Assembly: GCF_021129175.1 (NCBI RefSeq)
Contig: NZ_JAJOHV010000018.1
Coordinates: 1 to 64,000, forward strand
Length of the DNA: 64,000 nucleotides
Source of the DNA: Chromobacterium piscinae
GTDB lineage: Bacteria > Pseudomonadota > Gammaproteobacteria > Burkholderiales > Chromobacteriaceae
Reading direction: 5' to 3'
The position numbers and the translations under genes are program-made. Of this stretch, positions 63,086-64,000 are shown one piece after another. The notes beneath the pieces were generated by a model. That model worked only from the letters and a program-made list of their open reading frames with translations, was not told where the DNA came from and did not search any database. How positions within the stretch are numbered: position 1 is the stretch's first letter; every line of letters begins with the position of its first letter.

Positions 63086-63685
63086 ATGCTCTACTTACGC
63101 TTGATGATAAGAGGCTTCCTGCTGGCGGTTCTGCTGGTGGTGCTGGGCTTCGCCTATGTCGCGTGGAGCATTGTCGACTACGGCAGCGGCGAAGACGTGC
63201 CGGCTGCCGACGCCGCGCTGGTGCTGGGCGCTGCCGCCTGGGGCAGCAAGCCTTCGCCGGTGTTCCGCGAGCGCATCAACCACGCGGTCAAGCTGTACCA
63301 GAGCGGCAAGGTGCGCTGGATCGTGTTCACCGGCGGCACGCCTGAGCCGGGCTATCCGGCCGAGGCGGACGTCGGGCGCGAGTTCGCCGCTAGGCAAGGC
63401 GTACCGATGACGGCGATGCTGGTGGAGAACCAGTCGCGCACCACCTGGCAGAACCTATCCAATGCCCGGGACCTAGGCAACCAGTTTGGCATCCGCTCCT
63501 ATCTTTTAGTCAGCGATCCGCTGCATATGCGGCGCGCGGTGCTAATGGCCGGTGACCTGGGTCTGCGCGCCTATCCGGCGCCCACCCAATCCAGCCGTTT
63601 CCGCACGCTGGCCAGTTGGTCCCGCTTTCTCGCGCGCGAGACTTGGCTTTACGTCGGCTACCGGGTATTCCGGCAGCTGTCATGA
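63086..63685 (+). CDS. DUF218 (SanA/YdcF-like) membrane protein
   Basis: A 199-residue protein with an N-terminal membrane anchor (about residues 7-30) and a DUF218 domain: AALVLGAAAWGSKPSPVFRE, WIVFTGGTPEPGYPAEADVG, LVENQSRTTWQNLSNARDLG and LVSDPLHMRRAVLMAGDLGL. SanA-type members affect envelope barrier function (vancomycin sensitivity) in E. coli. It is the second DUF218 protein in the window, only loosely similar to the one at 44199. An in-frame GTG lies two codons upstream. Confidence 0.85.
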   Translation: MLYLRLMIRGFLLAVLLVVLGFAYVAWSIVDYGSGEDVPAADAALVLGAAAWGSKPSPVFRERINHAVKLYQSGKVRWIVFTGGTPEPGYPAEADVGREFAARQGVPMTAMLVENQSRTTWQNLSNARDLGNQFGIRSYLLVSDPLHMRRAVLMAGDLGLRAYPAPTQSSRFRTLASWSRFLARETWLYVGYRVFRQLS

Positions 63686-63741
63686 ATCCTGTGGATAAAA
63701 ACGAGCTCCGCCTGATCTTGTGCATAAGTCGGGCGGACAAG

Positions 63742-63768
63742 AAAAAAGCCGGCGATTGCCGGCTTTTT
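63742..63768. terminator. Bidirectional terminator
   Basis: AAAAAAGCCGGC (63742-63753), a GATT loop and GCCGGC (63758-63763) with TTTTT form a symmetric hairpin between convergent genes. It serves the DUF218 gene on + and the YggL-like gene on -. Confidence 0.87.
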
Positions 63769-63785
63769 CACATCTAGAGCAAACC

Positions 63786-64000
63786 TCAGGCGGCGTGCCA
63801 CAGATCGATCAGCTCGCTGGCTTCCAGCGACTTCACTTCGGGGCGGGCCTGCAGCCAGGTCACCAGATCGCCGCGCAGCGCTTCGTCGATCTGCACGCCG
63901 CTGATCGGGAAGGCCACGCCTTCCAGGCGGTTCTTGCCGTCGAAATGGCCGCCGAAGCTGATGCCGGCTTCGTCGAAGCGGGTCAGCCAGCCGTCCAGCA
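63786..64000 (-). CDS. yggL: YggL-like (DUF469) protein, 3' end (partial)
   Basis: The last 71 codons of a - strand gene running off the window. It contains FGGHFDGKNRLEGVAF and ends VTWLQARPEVKSLEASELID-LWHAA, resembling the C-terminus of YggL (VRKWLEERKLEEVRTSELFDVW), a 50S-associated protein in E. coli. The start is outside the window. The match is by eye. Confidence 0.6.
   Translation of the reverse strand, partial: LDGWLTRFDEAGISFGGHFDGKNRLEGVAFPISGVQIDEALRGDLVTWLQARPEVKSLEASELIDLWHAA

Overview
The window is a chromosomal segment of a GC-rich betaproteobacterium, most likely Chromobacterium or a close relative in the Neisseriales. This is inferred from the order and sequence of the ribosomal genes, the high GC content, two large chemoreceptors, and the mix of Wbp-type and Neisseria Pgl-type sugar genes. 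No database search was possible. No rRNA, CRISPR array, phage or intact insertion sequence is seen.

1-14067: the end of tuf, then the S10-spc-alpha ribosomal protein superoperon (rpsJ to rplQ) with secY, infA, rpmJ and rpoA. All genes are on the + strand with tight spacing or overlaps, and the block ends in a strong intrinsic terminator. Three gaps inside it carry promoter-like sequences: rpsJ-rplC (with a strong terminator hairpin over the predicted start site), rpsQ-rplN (with a structured leader) and rpmJ-rpsM.

14115-28862: mostly housekeeping genes. These are a glutaminase and a MOSC protein on the - strand, two chemoreceptors on the + strand, and then a long - strand run: miaB, YciI-like, HAD hydrolase, phoH, ybeY, corC, lnt. 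Further on come a small exported protein, a CPA2 cation/proton antiporter and a divergent pseudouridine synthase.

28932-38425: accessory metabolism and regulation. A DMT exporter and a TTC38-like TPR protein diverge from a LysR regulator. A HoxX-like protein with no hydrogenase genes in view follows, then an AraC-GyrI regulator, an AidB-type acyl-CoA dehydrogenase and a membrane diguanylate cyclase. Two identical tandem tRNA-Met genes (38557-38745) come next, then midA, a pteridine-reductase-like SDR, ttcA and a spermidine-synthase-like gene.

42738-57497: a 15-gene glycan cluster, all on the + strand, behind a structured leader. It holds a WbpA/B/D/E set (UDP-GlcNAc to a 2,3-diacetamido uronic acid), a Wzx flippase, an acetyltransferase, three glycosyltransferases, and a PglF/E/C-type set for a 2,4-diamino-trideoxy sugar and its transfer to undecaprenyl phosphate. 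A GNAT sits where a hexapeptide-repeat (PglD) acetyltransferase would be expected. A DUF218 protein and an 88-residue membrane/coiled-coil protein are embedded. No polymerase, ligase, oligosaccharyltransferase or C2 epimerase is in view, so the final acceptor (LPS, exopolysaccharide or protein) is not determined.

57531-64000: a TonB-like small protein, a HypT-type LysR regulator, two adjacent MITE-like palindromic elements sharing TAA target sites, aspA, a small orphan ORF behind a palindrome, a secreted protein, a DUF2164 protein, a second DUF218 protein, and the 3' end of a YggL-like gene.
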